A stretch of 44,919 nucleotides of DNA from Psilocybe azurescens. Its lineage: Eukaryota; Basidiomycota; Agaricomycetes; Agaricales; Agrocybaceae. Position numbers and translations under genes: made by a program. The stretch spans positions 1 through 44,919 of the forward strand of contig JAJIRX010000097.1 of NCBI GenBank assembly GCA_023853785.1. Reading direction: 5' to 3'. The notes under the pieces were generated by a model. It had not been told where the DNA came from, did not search any database, and saw only the letters and a list, made by a program, of their open reading frames with translations. Positions 44,794 through 44,919 of this stretch are shown here, piece after piece; within the stretch, counting starts at the first letter, position 1; every line of letters starts with the position of its first letter.

Positions 44794-44818
44794 TCGCGTG
44801 ATGTGTGATGTAACGCGA
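44794..44818. promoter_or_regulatory. Inverted ACGCGA pair upstream of FEN1
   Basis: TCGCGT (44794-44799) and ACGCGA (44813-44818) are inverted copies 13 nt apart, about 65-90 nt upstream of the FEN1 ATG. CGCG-core elements drive S-phase genes in fungi through MBF-type factors, which fits a replication nuclease. Binding is inferred. Confidence 0.4.
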
Positions 44819-44919
44819 TTGATCTCCCGGCCCCGTGACGGTGGCAGTGTCATTTCCTTTACCTCTTGACCAACTCCGACTCGACTCGTCCTTTGTTGAT
44901 ACAGGCGAGTACTTGAAAC

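Overview
This window is nuclear DNA from a filamentous basidiomycete, most likely an agaricomycete. The genes are full of short (about 45-70 nt) GT-AG introns, sit close together on both strands, and belong to families typical of mushroom-forming fungi: an F-box protein with the usual leader, DUF6534 membrane proteins, tandem P450s and epoxide hydrolases, and multi-copy pectinesterases. I rebuilt exons by eye from family motifs and splice signals, so outer gene limits are firmer than every internal junction.

Layout. 1-0.55 kb: partial F-box gene (-). 1.46-4.19 kb: two housekeeping genes transcribed divergently, a PQ-loop vacuolar amino-acid transporter (-) and prohibitin-2 (+). 5.2-22.5 kb: an oxidative-metabolism block with two P450s (-), a gene-poor divergent interval holding a probable non-autonomous DNA transposon, a third P450 (+), two tandem epoxide hydrolases (-) and a FAD-dependent amine-oxidase-like protein (+). 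22.6-27.0 kb: a secreted GH35 beta-galactosidase (-). 28.9-33.6 kb: two tandem DUF6534 seven-helix membrane proteins (-). 33.6-36.2 kb: no recognisable gene. 36.2-42.7 kb: four tandem pectin methylesterases (CE8, +). 42.9-44.7 kb: flap endonuclease FEN1 (-).

How the genes may work together. P450s next to epoxide hydrolases suggest sequential oxidation and hydration of a hydrophobic substrate (detoxification or specialised metabolism), but no backbone synthase is visible, so a biosynthetic cluster is not shown. The beta-galactosidase and the four pectinesterases fit breakdown of plant pectin and its galactan side chains.

Quality warning. Many conserved coding exons, including those of FEN1 and prohibitin-2, contain single-base gains or losses inside or beside short homopolymer runs. 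The pattern looks like uncorrected sequencing or assembly error rather than mass gene death. The epoxide hydrolase at 15.4-17.0 kb is different: it has lost 10 mixed-sequence bases relative to its neighbour and looks truly broken. I found no clear undescribed system. The best leads are the P450/epoxide hydrolase block, palindrome arrays in two promoters, the broken duplicate, and a GC-AG intron that splits a catalytic codon.
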